This document shows positions 1 through 8,321 of a DNA stretch of 64,000 nt, piece by piece. Both the position numbers and the translations under genes were made by a program. The notes under the pieces were generated by a model, which saw nothing but the letters and a program-made list of their open reading frames with translations, made no database searches and was not told where the DNA came from. Position 1 is the stretch's first letter. Each line of letters opens with the position of its first letter. The DNA is from Palsa-343 sp036269135 (GTDB lineage Bacteria > Acidobacteriota > Terriglobia > Terriglobales > Acidobacteriaceae), in contig DATASQ010000024.1 in the NCBI GenBank assembly GCA_036269135.1, positions 14,763 through 78,762 on the forward strand, read 5' to 3'.

Positions 1-1078
1 TGAGCAGGCCGGGGGCATTGGCGTCGTCCATCATGAGGGTGTTGCCGTAGCCATCGACTTCGTAGGCCCAGATTTTTCCGTGGACCGGGTGCTGCACGAA
101 TCCATACCGGGCCATGGCCTGGCGCAGGGTGGTGACGAGATCCTGACAGGCGTTGGCGAGGCGCGTGTCGGCGAGGACCGCCGTTGCGATCTCCTGGAGC
201 TGCACGAGCGAGCGAATGGCAAACAGGTTGGCCGGGATGAACAGCGGGTAGGTGCAGGCATCGTCGGAGGGACGGAACATGGAGAAGAGGAGGCCCACCG
301 GACGCGCGGGGTTGCCGTAACCGTCCAGCGGCAACGTATCGAGAGGATTGGGGGTGGGGCGCTGGAAGGAATACGGGCCTTTGCCGGTGAGGCGCTGCTG
401 CTGATGGAAGGTTTCGAGGATCTTCCAGGCGGAGGCTTTCCATTCCGCGTCGAAGGGCGAACGGTCGCCGGTGTGGGTCCAGTATCCATGGGCGAGGCGG
501 AGGGTGTAGCAGAGCGAATCGACCTCCCACTTGCGCTCGCCCACGCCGGGCTTCATCTCGGTCTGGTCGTGGACGGCCCAGGAGAGCGGCGGGTCCGACG
601 GGGTGCGGAGGAAAGCATTGGCGTAGGGATCGAGAAGGATGTTGCGCGCCTGCCGGCGCACGATGCCTGAGAGCAGCGCGGCGAGTTTCTTGTCCTGTTT
701 GGCGAAGGGCAGATAGGGCCAGACCTGCGCCGAGGAATCGCGCAGCCACATGGCGTCGATGTCGCCGGTGATCACAAAGGTGTCCGGCTGGCCGTCGCGA
801 GTGCCGGGAAAAACCGTGGTGTCGAGCGTATTGGGAAAGCAGCGGGCGAACATGGCGGCGAGGACGGGATCGGCTATCTGATGGCGAACGCGGTCGATGA
901 CCTCTTCAATCGCCGGGCTGGTGAAATTGCGGTCAGCCGGCTGGGGACGCCCCTGGGCAATCTCCCAGCGCGCGAGCAGAGGGGCGGGCCAGGCGGCCAG
1001 AGCGCAGGCGGCCAGGCCTGCCTGCATCACGGTGCGGCGGGTGGGGCGCTTGTCCGCCGATGGAGAAGAGGGAGTCAT
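1..1078 (-). CDS. GH125 family glycoside hydrolase (exo-alpha-mannosidase type), Tat-exported, 3' end outside window
   Basis: The reading frame runs off the left edge, so only about 359 N-terminal residues are visible. The N-terminus has a twin-arginine signal (TRRTVMQAGL followed by an Ala-rich hydrophobic stretch), which implies folded export. The mature part carries signatures of the GH125/DUF1237 family: TGDIDAMWLRDSSAQVWPY, followed by DPYANAF, then HDQTEMKPGVGERKWEVDSL, and DGYGNTLMMDDANAPGLL at the edge. Known family members are metal-independent exo-alpha-1,6-mannosidases that trim mannose from glycans. The start ATG at 1078 is the one directly preceding the Tat motif. The substrate in this organism is inferred only from the family. 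No partner gene is visible because its downstream side lies outside the window. Confidence 0.88.
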   Translation of the reverse strand, partial: MTPSSPSADKRPTRRTVMQAGLAACALAAWPAPLLARWEIAQGRPQPADRNFTSPAIEEVIDRVRHQIADPVLAAMFARCFPNTLDTTVFPGTRDGQPDTFVITGDIDAMWLRDSSAQVWPYLPFAKQDKKLAALLSGIVRRQARNILLDPYANAFLRTPSDPPLSWAVHDQTEMKPGVGERKWEVDSLCYTLRLAHGYWTHTGDRSPFDAEWKASAWKILETFHQQQRLTGKGPYSFQRPTPNPLDTLPLDGYGNPARPVGLLFSMFRPSDDACTYPLFIPANLFAIRSLVQLQEIATAVLADTRLANACQDLVTTLRQAMARYGFVQHPVHGKIWAYEVDGYGNTLMMDDANAPGLL

Positions 1079-1260
1079 GCCGGGACGGTTCCTTTCGATC
1101 GCTGGGCGCGAGGAGGGACGGGGTGGATCAGCCGCTCCTGGATCGGCGACCTTCCTAGGGTAGCGAAATCCGGCCAGGGCCGGCGGGGGATGGAGGCAGG
1201 GGTGACACTGCGTGGCGGCGCGGCTGGTGTATAACAAGGCGGGAAACCGAACCGACCGCC

Positions 1261-1539
1261 ATGCCGCCCAACCCCTCTCATTCAGGCGAAGGGCCGTCCG
1301 GGAAAAAACCTTCCCGCACGGTGGGCGCGCTGGTGCGCGCGGAGCGCCTGACGCAGATTGCGTTCATTCTGCCCGCCGCGGTGTTTATCGGCTGGATCGC
1401 CGGCGCCGCGCTGGACAAATGGCTGCACCAGCAGTGGATCTACCTGGTGGGCCTGGTGCTGGGCGTGGTCGCGGGATTTATTCAGGTTCTGCGCCTGGTT
1501 TCGAGCGAAGGCAAAGCCATCGATAAAGAGGATTCTTGA
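1261..1539 (+). CDS. atpZ: AtpZ/AtpI-like small membrane protein at the head of the Fo genes
   Basis: A 92-residue protein with a basic, polar N-terminus and two hydrophobic helices (roughly residues 33-53 and 60-78) separated by a short loop, the usual shape of the AtpZ/AtpI-like putative assembly or ion-handling subunits encoded first in bacterial F-type ATP synthase loci. The last codons overlap the TTG start of the next gene (TTGA), which suggests translational coupling. Position upstream of atpI, atpB and atpE supports the assignment more than sequence does, since this family is weakly conserved. The role in Fo assembly is known from homologues and is not visible in the sequence itself. 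Confidence 0.7.
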   Translation: MPPNPSHSGEGPSGKKPSRTVGALVRAERLTQIAFILPAAVFIGWIAGAALDKWLHQQWIYLVGLVLGVVAGFIQVLRLVSSEGKAIDKEDS

Positions 1540-1946
1540 GCGCCGAGCCCCCTGTTTCGCCCGATATGACCGACGATGACTTGCGGCGCCTGCTGGGGCG
1601 CGCGCTGCGGGTGGTGGCGATTCTGACGCCGATTCTGTTCCTGGTTTTCACCTTCGCGCTCGGCTGGCAAACGGGACTTCTGTTTCTGGCGGGAGCGATG
1701 ATCTCGTGGACGGGCATCTGGGAGTGGCGCAGCCTGAGCGAGAGGATTTTTGCCCATCTGGATCAACGCCACGAGCCTGGCACGACGCGGCGAACTTTGG
1801 TACTGTTTTTTCTCCGTCTGGGGCTGGCAATCGCGCTGCTCTATGTTAGTCTAAGGTGTTTACACGGCACTGTTTACGCGCTGGTTACAGGCCTGGGGCT
1901 GGCGGTTGTGGCCCTGACGTTCGAGGCTGTTCGTTTCCTGCGCTGA
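1536..1946 (+). CDS. atpI: ATP synthase subunit I-like membrane protein
   Basis: A 136-residue protein with four predicted membrane helices in two pairs, typical of ATP synthase protein I, which assists assembly of the c-ring in other bacteria. The start is a TTG that overlaps the preceding stop codon by three bases. An internal ATG at 1566 is the alternative start and would remove ten residues. It precedes atpB by 57 bases on the same strand. Similarity in this family is low, so the call rests on size, topology and position between the AtpZ-like gene and atpB. Confidence 0.65.
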   Translation: MSAEPPVSPDMTDDDLRRLLGRALRVVAILTPILFLVFTFALGWQTGLLFLAGAMISWTGIWEWRSLSERIFAHLDQRHEPGTTRRTLVLFFLRLGLAIALLYVSLRCLHGTVYALVTGLGLAVVALTFEAVRFLR

Positions 1947-2003
1947 GGGCTTCATTCCACCCCGGGGAATTGTGTTTCCCGAAGGATCTGCACTGCAACC
2001 ATC

Positions 2004-2753
2004 ATGCTGACCTGGATTGAATTTTTTACGCATCTGCTGAACCACTGGTTCGCAGCGCCCGTCGATGCTGTGCTGACGGCGCTGGGCATTCATCTGCTGC
2101 ACCCCAGCCATCCCATCAACAACACGCTGACCGAAGAGCTGATGGTCTTCGCGATCATGGTGGTTTTCTTTATCGTGGTGCGGCTGGCGCTGAGCGTGGA
2201 GAAGCCGGGGAACGCGCAGCACCTGGCGGAGCTGGCGCACGAATTTGTGGACAGCCAGGCGGAGCAGGTCATGGGCCACGGACACGAGTCCCACCTGCCG
2301 GTGCTTACCTGCATTCTGGTCTTCATCCTTCTGCTCAACTGCATGGGATTGCTGCCGGGCGTGGAAACGCCGACGGCCAATCCGGTGGTGCCCTTCGGTC
2401 TGGCCATCTTCACGTTCTTTTATTACAACTGGATGGGCCTGCGGAAGCAGGGTCCGGTGCATTACGTGAAGCACTTCATGGGCCCGGTGTGGTGGATCGC
2501 GCCGCTGATGTTTCCCATCGAGATCATTTCCCACATCGCGCGCATGCTTTCGCTCACGGTTCGTCTTTTTGCGAACATGCTGGCCAGCGACCTGATCACG
2601 GTGATCTTCTTCTCGATGTTCCCGCTGGCGCTGCCCATCATCGGCCTGGGGCTGCATGCGTTCGTGGCGCTGATTCAGGCCTATATCTTCATGCTGCTGG
2701 CCACGATTTATGTGGGCGAAGCGACCGCGCATGTGGACGAGGCCAGTATTTAA
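2004..2753 (+). CDS. atpB: ATP synthase Fo subunit a
   Basis: A 249-residue integral membrane protein that forms the proton (or sodium) half-channels against the c-ring. The family signature is in the fourth helix region, SLTVRLFANMLASDL, with the essential stator arginine at residue 187. The last helix carries the conserved pattern LIQAYIFMLLATIYVGEA near residues 220-240. The N-terminal third has the usual periplasmic segment followed by a helix around residues 47-65 and another around 100-120. The length is normal for the family. It sits between atpI and atpE with a 122-base gap before the c subunit. Confidence 0.96.
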   Translation: MLTWIEFFTHLLNHWFAAPVDAVLTALGIHLLHPSHPINNTLTEELMVFAIMVVFFIVVRLALSVEKPGNAQHLAELAHEFVDSQAEQVMGHGHESHLPVLTCILVFILLLNCMGLLPGVETPTANPVVPFGLAIFTFFYYNWMGLRKQGPVHYVKHFMGPVWWIAPLMFPIEIISHIARMLSLTVRLFANMLASDLITVIFFSMFPLALPIIGLGLHAFVALIQAYIFMLLATIYVGEATAHVDEASI

Positions 2754-2875
2754 CCGGATTCCCGCCGGAGCCTCGCTTCCACTCCGGATTGGAAAACGCC
2801 GTTCAGCGTGAGGGGGCCAGCACGGTGAGCCTCAACCACCCCCTGGCGGCAATCTTACGGAAGCAGGAGAAAGCA

Positions 2876-3184
2876 ATGCGCACACTGCAATATATGTTCA
2901 TGGCCATGGCCGCGCTGTTGATGGCGACCCCGGCTTTCGCACAGGCGACGAGCGGCGGCAGCACCGCCGGAAGCATGGTGCCGATCGGCGCCGGAATCGG
3001 TATGGCCATCGCCTCGGGGCTATGCGGCCTGGGACAGGGGCGCGCCGCCGGTTCGGCCGCTGAAGCCGTGGCCCGCAACCCTGGAGCCCGCGCCGCCGTG
3101 CAGCTCTTCCTGGTCCTCGGCCTGGCCTTCATGGAATCGCTGGCCCTGTTTACCTTCGTGATCATCATCATGAAGGTGAAGTAG
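2876..3184 (+). CDS. atpE: ATP synthase Fo subunit c with signal-peptide-like N-terminus
   Basis: A 102-residue c-ring subunit. The two-helix hairpin is recognisable: GQG in helix 1 (Gln54), the polar loop ARNPGA, and the ion-binding carboxylate Glu87 in LAFMESLALF of helix 2. The protein is about 20 residues longer than the usual c subunit because of an N-terminal stretch, MRTLQYMFMAMAALLMATP then AFAQA, that looks like a cleavable signal peptide. The start ATG at 2876 follows the purine-rich sequence GCAGGAGAAAG; upstream in-frame codons have no homology to the family. Gln54, Glu87 and Ser88 match ligands of sodium-binding c-rings, but the usual Thr and Tyr positions are Leu89 and Phe92, so the coupling ion cannot be decided here. 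Confidence 0.93.
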   Translation: MRTLQYMFMAMAALLMATPAFAQATSGGSTAGSMVPIGAGIGMAIASGLCGLGQGRAAGSAAEAVARNPGARAAVQLFLVLGLAFMESLALFTFVIIIMKVK

Positions 3185-3206
3185 GGCGCGGAACTTCGGC
3201 AGAAAA

Positions 3207-3239
3207 GGAAAACTCCCTGCTACGGCAGGGAGTTTTTCT
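3207..3239. terminator. Rho-independent terminator between convergent atpE and cytochrome c genes
   Basis: A perfect 10-base-pair stem, AACTCCCTGC/GCAGGGAGTT, closes on the tetraloop TACG and is flanked by A residues on one side and a run of T on the other. It lies 22 bases after the atpE stop and 18 bases before the end of the minus-strand cytochrome gene, so it can serve both directions. It marks the end of the Fo gene cluster: no atpF, H, A, G, D or C follows. Confidence 0.9.
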
Positions 3240-3257
3240 TTGTGGCGCTGGAGCCCC

Positions 3258-3695
3258 TTACTGCTGCTGCAGGGTCTTCAGGTACTCTGCGAGGTTGGCG
3301 ATGCGCTGATGCTCCTGCGCCCCGGGGAGCGCGGAACCCTTCGCCAGGGAGCGAAGCGCATTCCCCCAGATCGGCATGTCCTGGGATCCATGGGCCGTGG
3401 TTTCCATACCAAACTGCAGCACCGTGGCGATGTGCGTATCCGGGAAGCGACCCCCGTTATCCTTCGCCAGTGTCGTCAGGTCGGTGGGCGGCGTTTTCAT
3501 CGCCGACGCAGCAGGGCCGTTCCCCCGGCCGTCGACACCGTGGCAAACCGCGCAATAGGTGGTATACATTTGTTGCCCCGAAGCCGCCGAGGTGGGCTTA
3601 ATGGGCACTTCCTTGATTTGAGTTGTTTGGGCTATCCCGAAGGCGGCAGTCGCAAGCATCGCCGCCACGAATGCAACGTGGATTCGATTCGGCAT
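3258..3695 (-). CDS. Periplasmic monohaem cytochrome c (class I type)
   Basis: A 145-residue protein with an N-terminal signal peptide (hydrophobic to about residue 22, AFGIAQ). One haem-attachment motif, CAVCH at residues 48-52, is followed by GVDGRGNGP, and a later Met (SQDMPIWG, near residue 109) is the likely distal haem ligand. This is the fold of small cytochrome c electron carriers or of cytochrome subunits such as those in oxidase and dehydrogenase systems. A good ribosome binding site (AAAGGAGGG) precedes the ATG. It stands alone on the minus strand and is divergent from the aminotransferase gene. The redox partner is unknown. Confidence 0.88.
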   Translation of the reverse strand: MPNRIHVAFVAAMLATAAFGIAQTTQIKEVPIKPTSAASGQQMYTTYCAVCHGVDGRGNGPAASAMKTPPTDLTTLAKDNGGRFPDTHIATVLQFGMETTAHGSQDMPIWGNALRSLAKGSALPGAQEHQRIANLAEYLKTLQQQ

Positions 3696-3983
3696 ATAGA
3701 CCCTCCTTTCCGGGACTTAATGCTCCTCTCCGCGGGCAACGGCTGTATGTGACGGTGGGCACAGGGAGCCCCCGCAGGTAATGGCTCTGGCTCGGTGCGA
3801 GGCGGCCTTCCCGGCAGCCGAAGGTGGCAAGCCTTGCGCAGACATGGCTTTGCGAAGCCTGTAGCCGAATCGGCCGGGGTTTGGTACAAAGGATGGACGC
3901 CGCAGCCCCGTCGCCCTGCGGCGCTCCCAAAATCCAGTGTGGTCAGAAGTCCAACGTGGGTCCCTCATCTCCAGGAGGCGAAC

Positions 3984-5216
3984 ATGCATTCGGATCTGTC
4001 CCGCCGCACCTTCTTCCGCATCGCTGCCGGCACTGCCGCCGCGGCGAGTGTCCCGCTGCTGACCGAACCGCAACTGGCCGGCGCGCAGCGGGTGCGCGTT
4101 CATCGCGTGATCCCGCCGGGGGCGGTGCGCATCGACGCTAACGAGAATCCGCTGGGCCCGTGCAGCGGCGCCTGCTCGGTGATGAGCAGCCTGATTCCCG
4201 AAGGCGGCCGCTACGACTTCGACCTCACCGACAAGCTGGTGCGCACCTTCAGCGCCATGGAGGGCATGAAGGACGGATACGTGCTGGCCTATGCCGGGTC
4301 TACGGAGCCGTTGAACTACGCGGTGCTCGCCTTCACTTCTCCGGAGCGCAGTTACGTGACGGCCGACCCCGGCTATGAGGCCGGTATGTACGCGGCCCGG
4401 GGCAACGGCGCCAAAGTGGTGAAGGTGCCGCTCACCAGGGACTACGCCCACGACGTGCGGGCCATGGTGGCGGCGGATCCCCATGCGGGGCTGCTGTATA
4501 TCTGCAACCCGAATAACCCGACGGGGACGATCACCAGCCGCGCCGACATCGAATACGCGCTGGAGCACAAGCCGCCGGGCTCGATCCTGCTGATCGATGA
4601 GGCGTACATCCACTTTTCGGATGCAACGCCGTCGCTCGATCTGGTGAAGGCGGACAAGGAGCTGATCGTGCTACGGACCTTCTCGAAGGTCTACGGCATG
4701 GCGGGGCTGCGCTGCGGACTGGCTATCGGGCGGCCCGATCTGCTGGGAAAGATCCAGACCTATGGCATGAACATGATGCCGATTCTGGCAGTGGCGGCGG
4801 CAACCTGCAGCCTGCAGCAACCGACGCTGGTTCCCGAGCGGCGGAAGATCAACACCGATATCCGAACCGAGGTCTTTTCCTGGCTGACGGCCAACCACTA
4901 CGAGTTCATCCCCTCGCAGACGAACTGCTTCATGCTGAACGCCGGGCGGCCAGGCAAGGAAGCGATGACGGCCATGGCCCAGCGCAATGTGTATATCGGG
5001 CGGGTGTGGCCGATCATGCCGAACTGGGTACGGATTACCGTGGGCACCCGCGGCGAGATGGATCAGTTCCAGCAGGCGTGGAAGGAAGTGATGGCGGGAC
5101 CGACGACCGCGTTGGCGACGCCGGACGGGGAGGCGGTTCGGATGGCGCGTCTCGGCAGGCGCGATCTGCCGCCGGACGCGCGCGATGGTCTGCGGGATGG
5201 GGTCGCGGCGGTCTGA
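3984..5216 (+). CDS. Tat-exported HisC-like PLP aminotransferase
   Basis: A 410-residue fold-type I aminotransferase of the histidinol-phosphate aminotransferase (HisC) group. Visible motifs are IDANENPLGP near the substrate entrance, ICNPNNPTGT, LLIDEAYIHF with the pyridine-nitrogen Asp, and RTFSKVYGMAGLRCG with the Schiff-base Lys235. The N-terminus is a clear twin-arginine signal (SRRTFFRIAAG, then an Ala-rich stretch), so the PLP enzyme should fold in the cytoplasm and be exported. The ATG at 3984 has AGGAGG eight bases upstream; further upstream in-frame codons are rejected for this reason. It is not beside histidine biosynthesis genes. The substrate is unknown; a cytoplasmic role in histidine synthesis is unlikely given the signal. 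The C-terminal 35 residues are Arg/Asp-rich and not family-like. Confidence 0.85.
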   Translation: MHSDLSRRTFFRIAAGTAAAASVPLLTEPQLAGAQRVRVHRVIPPGAVRIDANENPLGPCSGACSVMSSLIPEGGRYDFDLTDKLVRTFSAMEGMKDGYVLAYAGSTEPLNYAVLAFTSPERSYVTADPGYEAGMYAARGNGAKVVKVPLTRDYAHDVRAMVAADPHAGLLYICNPNNPTGTITSRADIEYALEHKPPGSILLIDEAYIHFSDATPSLDLVKADKELIVLRTFSKVYGMAGLRCGLAIGRPDLLGKIQTYGMNMMPILAVAAATCSLQQPTLVPERRKINTDIRTEVFSWLTANHYEFIPSQTNCFMLNAGRPGKEAMTAMAQRNVYIGRVWPIMPNWVRITVGTRGEMDQFQQAWKEVMAGPTTALATPDGEAVRMARLGRRDLPPDARDGLRDGVAAV

Positions 5217-5256
5217 ATCGCTGGCTTTTTGAAGACGGGCGACGCCTCGCGTCGCG

Positions 5257-6756
5257 TCAGCGGGAGGCGGTGTTCATCGCGGAGCCCGGAGCCGGAGTGG
5301 GCAGGGGCTGGCTGACCGAGGAGTAGGTTCGCGCCGCTGCCTGCGCGGCGGAGAGGACGTTCTGCGGGACGATGCCAAGGACCAGCGTGGTGGCCGCTGT
5401 GAGGAAGAGCGCGATCAGCAGCGGCAGGGAAGGCCGCGGAATGCTCATGACGGGAGCGGTTTCGGCGGGGCGCGCGTAGACGGCGGTAACCACGCGCAGA
5501 TAATAGAACGCCGCAATGCCGCTGTTGACGAGGCCGATGATGGTGAGCCACACCAGGCCGGAGTGCAGCGCGGCGGCAAAGACGTAGAACTTGCCGAAGA
5601 AGCCGCCGGTGAACGGGATCCCGATGAGCGAAACCAGGAAGAGCGCCATGGCTCCGCCGAGCAGGGGAGAACGGTAGGCGAGGCCGCGATAATCGTCGAG
5701 CAGCGTAAGCCGGTCGTCATAGCCGCCGGCGTGGCTGATGACGGCGAAGATGCCGACGTTCATCGCCGCATAGGAGACGGCATAGAAGCTGGCGGCGGCA
5801 ATGCCGTCGGCGGAGAAGGCCGTGAAGGCGACCAGCAGATAGCCGGCGTGGGCGATGGAGGAGTAGGCCAGCATCCGCTTCACATTACGCTGGCGCAGCG
5901 CTCCCAGGTTGCCGATGGTCATGGAGAGGACGGCGAGCCACCACAGGATCGGGACCCAGTGCGCGTGCAGGAACGGCAAAGCTCCATAGACGATGCGCAG
6001 CAGCACCGCGAAAGCCGCGGCTTTGGGGCCGGTGGACATGAGCGCCACGACCGGCGACGGCGCGCCTTCGTAGACGTCAGGCGTCCAGACATGGAACGGC
6101 GCCGCTGAGACTTTGAAGCCGAGGCCGATGACGATCATGGCCAGGCCGACATAGAGCAGCCAGGGCGTGTGCGAAGCGGCCGCGTGGGCGGCGAGGAAGT
6201 CGATGCTGGTGGAGCCCGTGGCGCCGAAGATCAGGGCGATGCCATAGAGGAAAAACGCCGTGGCGAAGGAGCCCAGCAAAAAGTATTTGAGCGCAGACTC
6301 GGGGCTCTTCGCGCTTTTGCGCCGGAAGCCCGCCATGATGTAGGTGGAGATGGAGGAGATCTCCAGCGCGATGAAGATCAGCAGCAGCTCCGTCGCGCAG
6401 GTCATGAACATCATGCCCACACTGCCGAAGAGCATGAGCGCGAAGAGCTCGCCCAGACCTTCGGTGGTGTCGGAGACGGAATCGAGGGTGATGAGCAATG
6501 CGGCCAGGACGATGCCGGCAATCAGCACATGGAAGAAGACGCTGAAGGCGTCGGTGCGGACCACATCGAAATAAGCGGTACCCGGGGGAAGCGAGTATTG
6601 CCACAAACTCGCGCCCAGAGCGGCCAGAGCGCCCAGCACCGCCAGCCAGCCGAGAGGCTTGCGGCTTGCGGCCTTCGCCATGGTGGCATCGGCGAGCATG
6701 ACCAGAATCCCGGCCACGGTGAGAACAATTTCCGGCAGAATGCGCAGCGCGTTCAT
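5257..6756 (-). CDS. nuoN: NADH-quinone oxidoreductase subunit N
   Basis: A 499-residue antiporter-like membrane subunit of complex I and the last gene of the nuo operon. It has about 14 hydrophobic helices and family motifs such as LKYFLLGSFATAFFLYG, TPDVYEGAPSPVVALMSTGP and GFFGKFYVF. These antiporter-like subunits (L, M, N) each carry lysine and glutamate residues along a central polar axis for proton pumping. It starts with ATG overlapping the nuoM stop by four bases (ATGA), so it is translationally coupled. The C-terminus ends in a Pro/Ala-rich tail of about 35 residues that is likely outside the membrane. Confidence 0.95.
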   Translation of the reverse strand: MNALRILPEIVLTVAGILVMLADATMAKAASRKPLGWLAVLGALAALGASLWQYSLPPGTAYFDVVRTDAFSVFFHVLIAGIVLAALLITLDSVSDTTEGLGELFALMLFGSVGMMFMTCATELLLIFIALEISSISTYIMAGFRRKSAKSPESALKYFLLGSFATAFFLYGIALIFGATGSTSIDFLAAHAAASHTPWLLYVGLAMIVIGLGFKVSAAPFHVWTPDVYEGAPSPVVALMSTGPKAAAFAVLLRIVYGALPFLHAHWVPILWWLAVLSMTIGNLGALRQRNVKRMLAYSSIAHAGYLLVAFTAFSADGIAAASFYAVSYAAMNVGIFAVISHAGGYDDRLTLLDDYRGLAYRSPLLGGAMALFLVSLIGIPFTGGFFGKFYVFAAALHSGLVWLTIIGLVNSGIAAFYYLRVVTAVYARPAETAPVMSIPRPSLPLLIALFLTAATTLVLGIVPQNVLSAAQAAARTYSSVSQPLPTPAPGSAMNTASR

Positions 6757-8300
6757 GGCTTCTCCGTGACAGGCGCGGCAGGAAGGGCGGCGCGCAGCGT
6801 GGGGGTTGGCACCGCGTGGGTTGCCGACAGGCTGGCGGGGTTGGCCAGGCCGGACATCGCGCCGTCAATCGCTTTGATCCAGTAAGGCGAGAGGACGCCC
6901 ATGGCGAGCATGAGGACTGCCATCGGCCACAAGGTCAGGTGCTCGCGCGCATTCAGATCCATGCTGACGCGGTTCGTCACCAGGGGCGAGGGCTGACCGT
7001 AGAAGATGCGCTGCACCATCCACAGCATGTAGGACGCGCTCAGAATCACGCCCAGCGTCGCGACGCCTACCCAGGCGGGATGCACGGGGAAGCTGCCGCT
7101 GAGGACCAGGAACTCGCCGACGAATCCGTTGAGGAGGGGCAATCCGACCAGCGCCAGCCCGGTGATGACATAGAGCGTCGCCAGCATCGGCAGCTTGCCC
7201 GCCAGCCCGCCGTAGAGCGACATATCGTACGTCCCGTAGCGTTCATAGAGGAAGCTGACCAGCACCAGCAGCGCGCCGCCGGTAACGCCTTCGTTGAGCG
7301 TCTGGAAGACGGCGCCGTTGAGGCCGGTGAGCGCGAAGCAGAAGATGCCGAGGATGCAAAAGCTGAGGTTGCCGAGAATCGAGTAGGCGACCAGGCGCTT
7401 CATGTCGCTTTGCGCGAGGGCCAGCAGCGCGCCGTAGAGGATGCCGATCACGGCGAGGGCGATCATCAGCGGCGCAATGGCCCGCGACTGGGCGGGGAAA
7501 AGCCCAAGGTTGAAGCGGAAGATCGAGTACAGGCCGAGCTTGCCGGCGACCACCATCGCCATCGCCGTCGGCGCTTCCTGGATCACGTCAGCCAGCCAGC
7601 CGTGCAGCGGGAAGACCGGAACCTTGACGGCAAAGGCGACCAGAAACGCGAGCGAAGCCCAGGCGAGTGCCGTGGAGCTGACACCCAGGCTCCCCGAAGC
7701 CAGCAGCGACTGCAGCTGGGAGAATTCAAAGGTGCCGGTTTTCGCGTAGAGCCACAGGATGGCGACGAGCAGCAGCGCCGAGGGCAGGAAGGTGTAGAGA
7801 AAGAACTTGATGGCGGCCTGGCGGCCCTTGCCGGGACCGAACATGGCAATCAAAATCGCCATGGGGACCAGCGACAGCTCCCAGAAGCCGTAGTAGAGGA
7901 TCATGTCCAGCGCGACGAAAACGCCGATCATCGCGGTCTGCTGCAGCAGGAAGAGGAAGTAAAACTCCTTGGTGCGGGTTTCGATCGCGCGCCAGGAGAC
8001 CAGCACGCCGATGGGCGCGAGGAAGGTGGTCAGCAGGACCAGCCACAGCGAGAGGCCGTCGACGCCGAGGTGATAGCGGATGGCGGGATTCGCAACCCAC
8101 GCCTCGTTCTCGACGAACTGGAAGCCGTGCTGCGCGTAGTCGAAATGCACCGGCAGGTGCAGCGAGAGCCCGAAGGTCAGCAGGGTCACCAGCAGGGTGA
8201 AAATCTGAATGACGCGGCCCCGGCGCGGCAGGAGGGCCACCACCAGCGCGCCCCCAATGGGCACGAAGGTGATCAGCGTCAGGATGCGGTCAGTCAGCAC
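6753..8300 (-). CDS. nuoM: NADH-quinone oxidoreductase subunit M
   Basis: A 515-residue complex I antiporter-like subunit. The recognisable core is YFGFWEL-like (here YYGFWELSLVPMAILIAMFG), FPLHGWLADVIQEAPTAMAM, LGNLSFCILGIFCF and the loop GLALVGLPLLNGFVGEFLVL. It has about 14 membrane helices, and the length is usual. It is flanked by nuoL (21-base gap) and nuoN (4-base overlap) in the normal order. The last 35 residues form an Ala/Pro-rich extension not needed for the fold. Confidence 0.95.
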   Translation of the reverse strand: MLTDRILTLITFVPIGGALVVALLPRRGRVIQIFTLLVTLLTFGLSLHLPVHFDYAQHGFQFVENEAWVANPAIRYHLGVDGLSLWLVLLTTFLAPIGVLVSWRAIETRTKEFYFLFLLQQTAMIGVFVALDMILYYGFWELSLVPMAILIAMFGPGKGRQAAIKFFLYTFLPSALLLVAILWLYAKTGTFEFSQLQSLLASGSLGVSSTALAWASLAFLVAFAVKVPVFPLHGWLADVIQEAPTAMAMVVAGKLGLYSIFRFNLGLFPAQSRAIAPLMIALAVIGILYGALLALAQSDMKRLVAYSILGNLSFCILGIFCFALTGLNGAVFQTLNEGVTGGALLVLVSFLYERYGTYDMSLYGGLAGKLPMLATLYVITGLALVGLPLLNGFVGEFLVLSGSFPVHPAWVGVATLGVILSASYMLWMVQRIFYGQPSPLVTNRVSMDLNAREHLTLWPMAVLMLAMGVLSPYWIKAIDGAMSGLANPASLSATHAVPTPTLRAALPAAPVTEKP

Positions 8301-8321
8301 AGTTCCCTTCCTCGTCCCTCT

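Noticed and set aside
80..670. A 196-codon plus-strand frame at the left edge
   Set aside because: The opposite strand encodes an unmistakable GH125 protein that runs off the edge.
1860..2732. A 290-codon open frame on the minus strand
   Set aside because: It is antisense to atpB, which has the conserved stator Arg.
3795..3983. N-terminal extension of the HisC-like protein
   Set aside because: The ATG at 3984 has a strong ribosome binding site and directly begins the Tat signal, so upstream codons are not likely translated.
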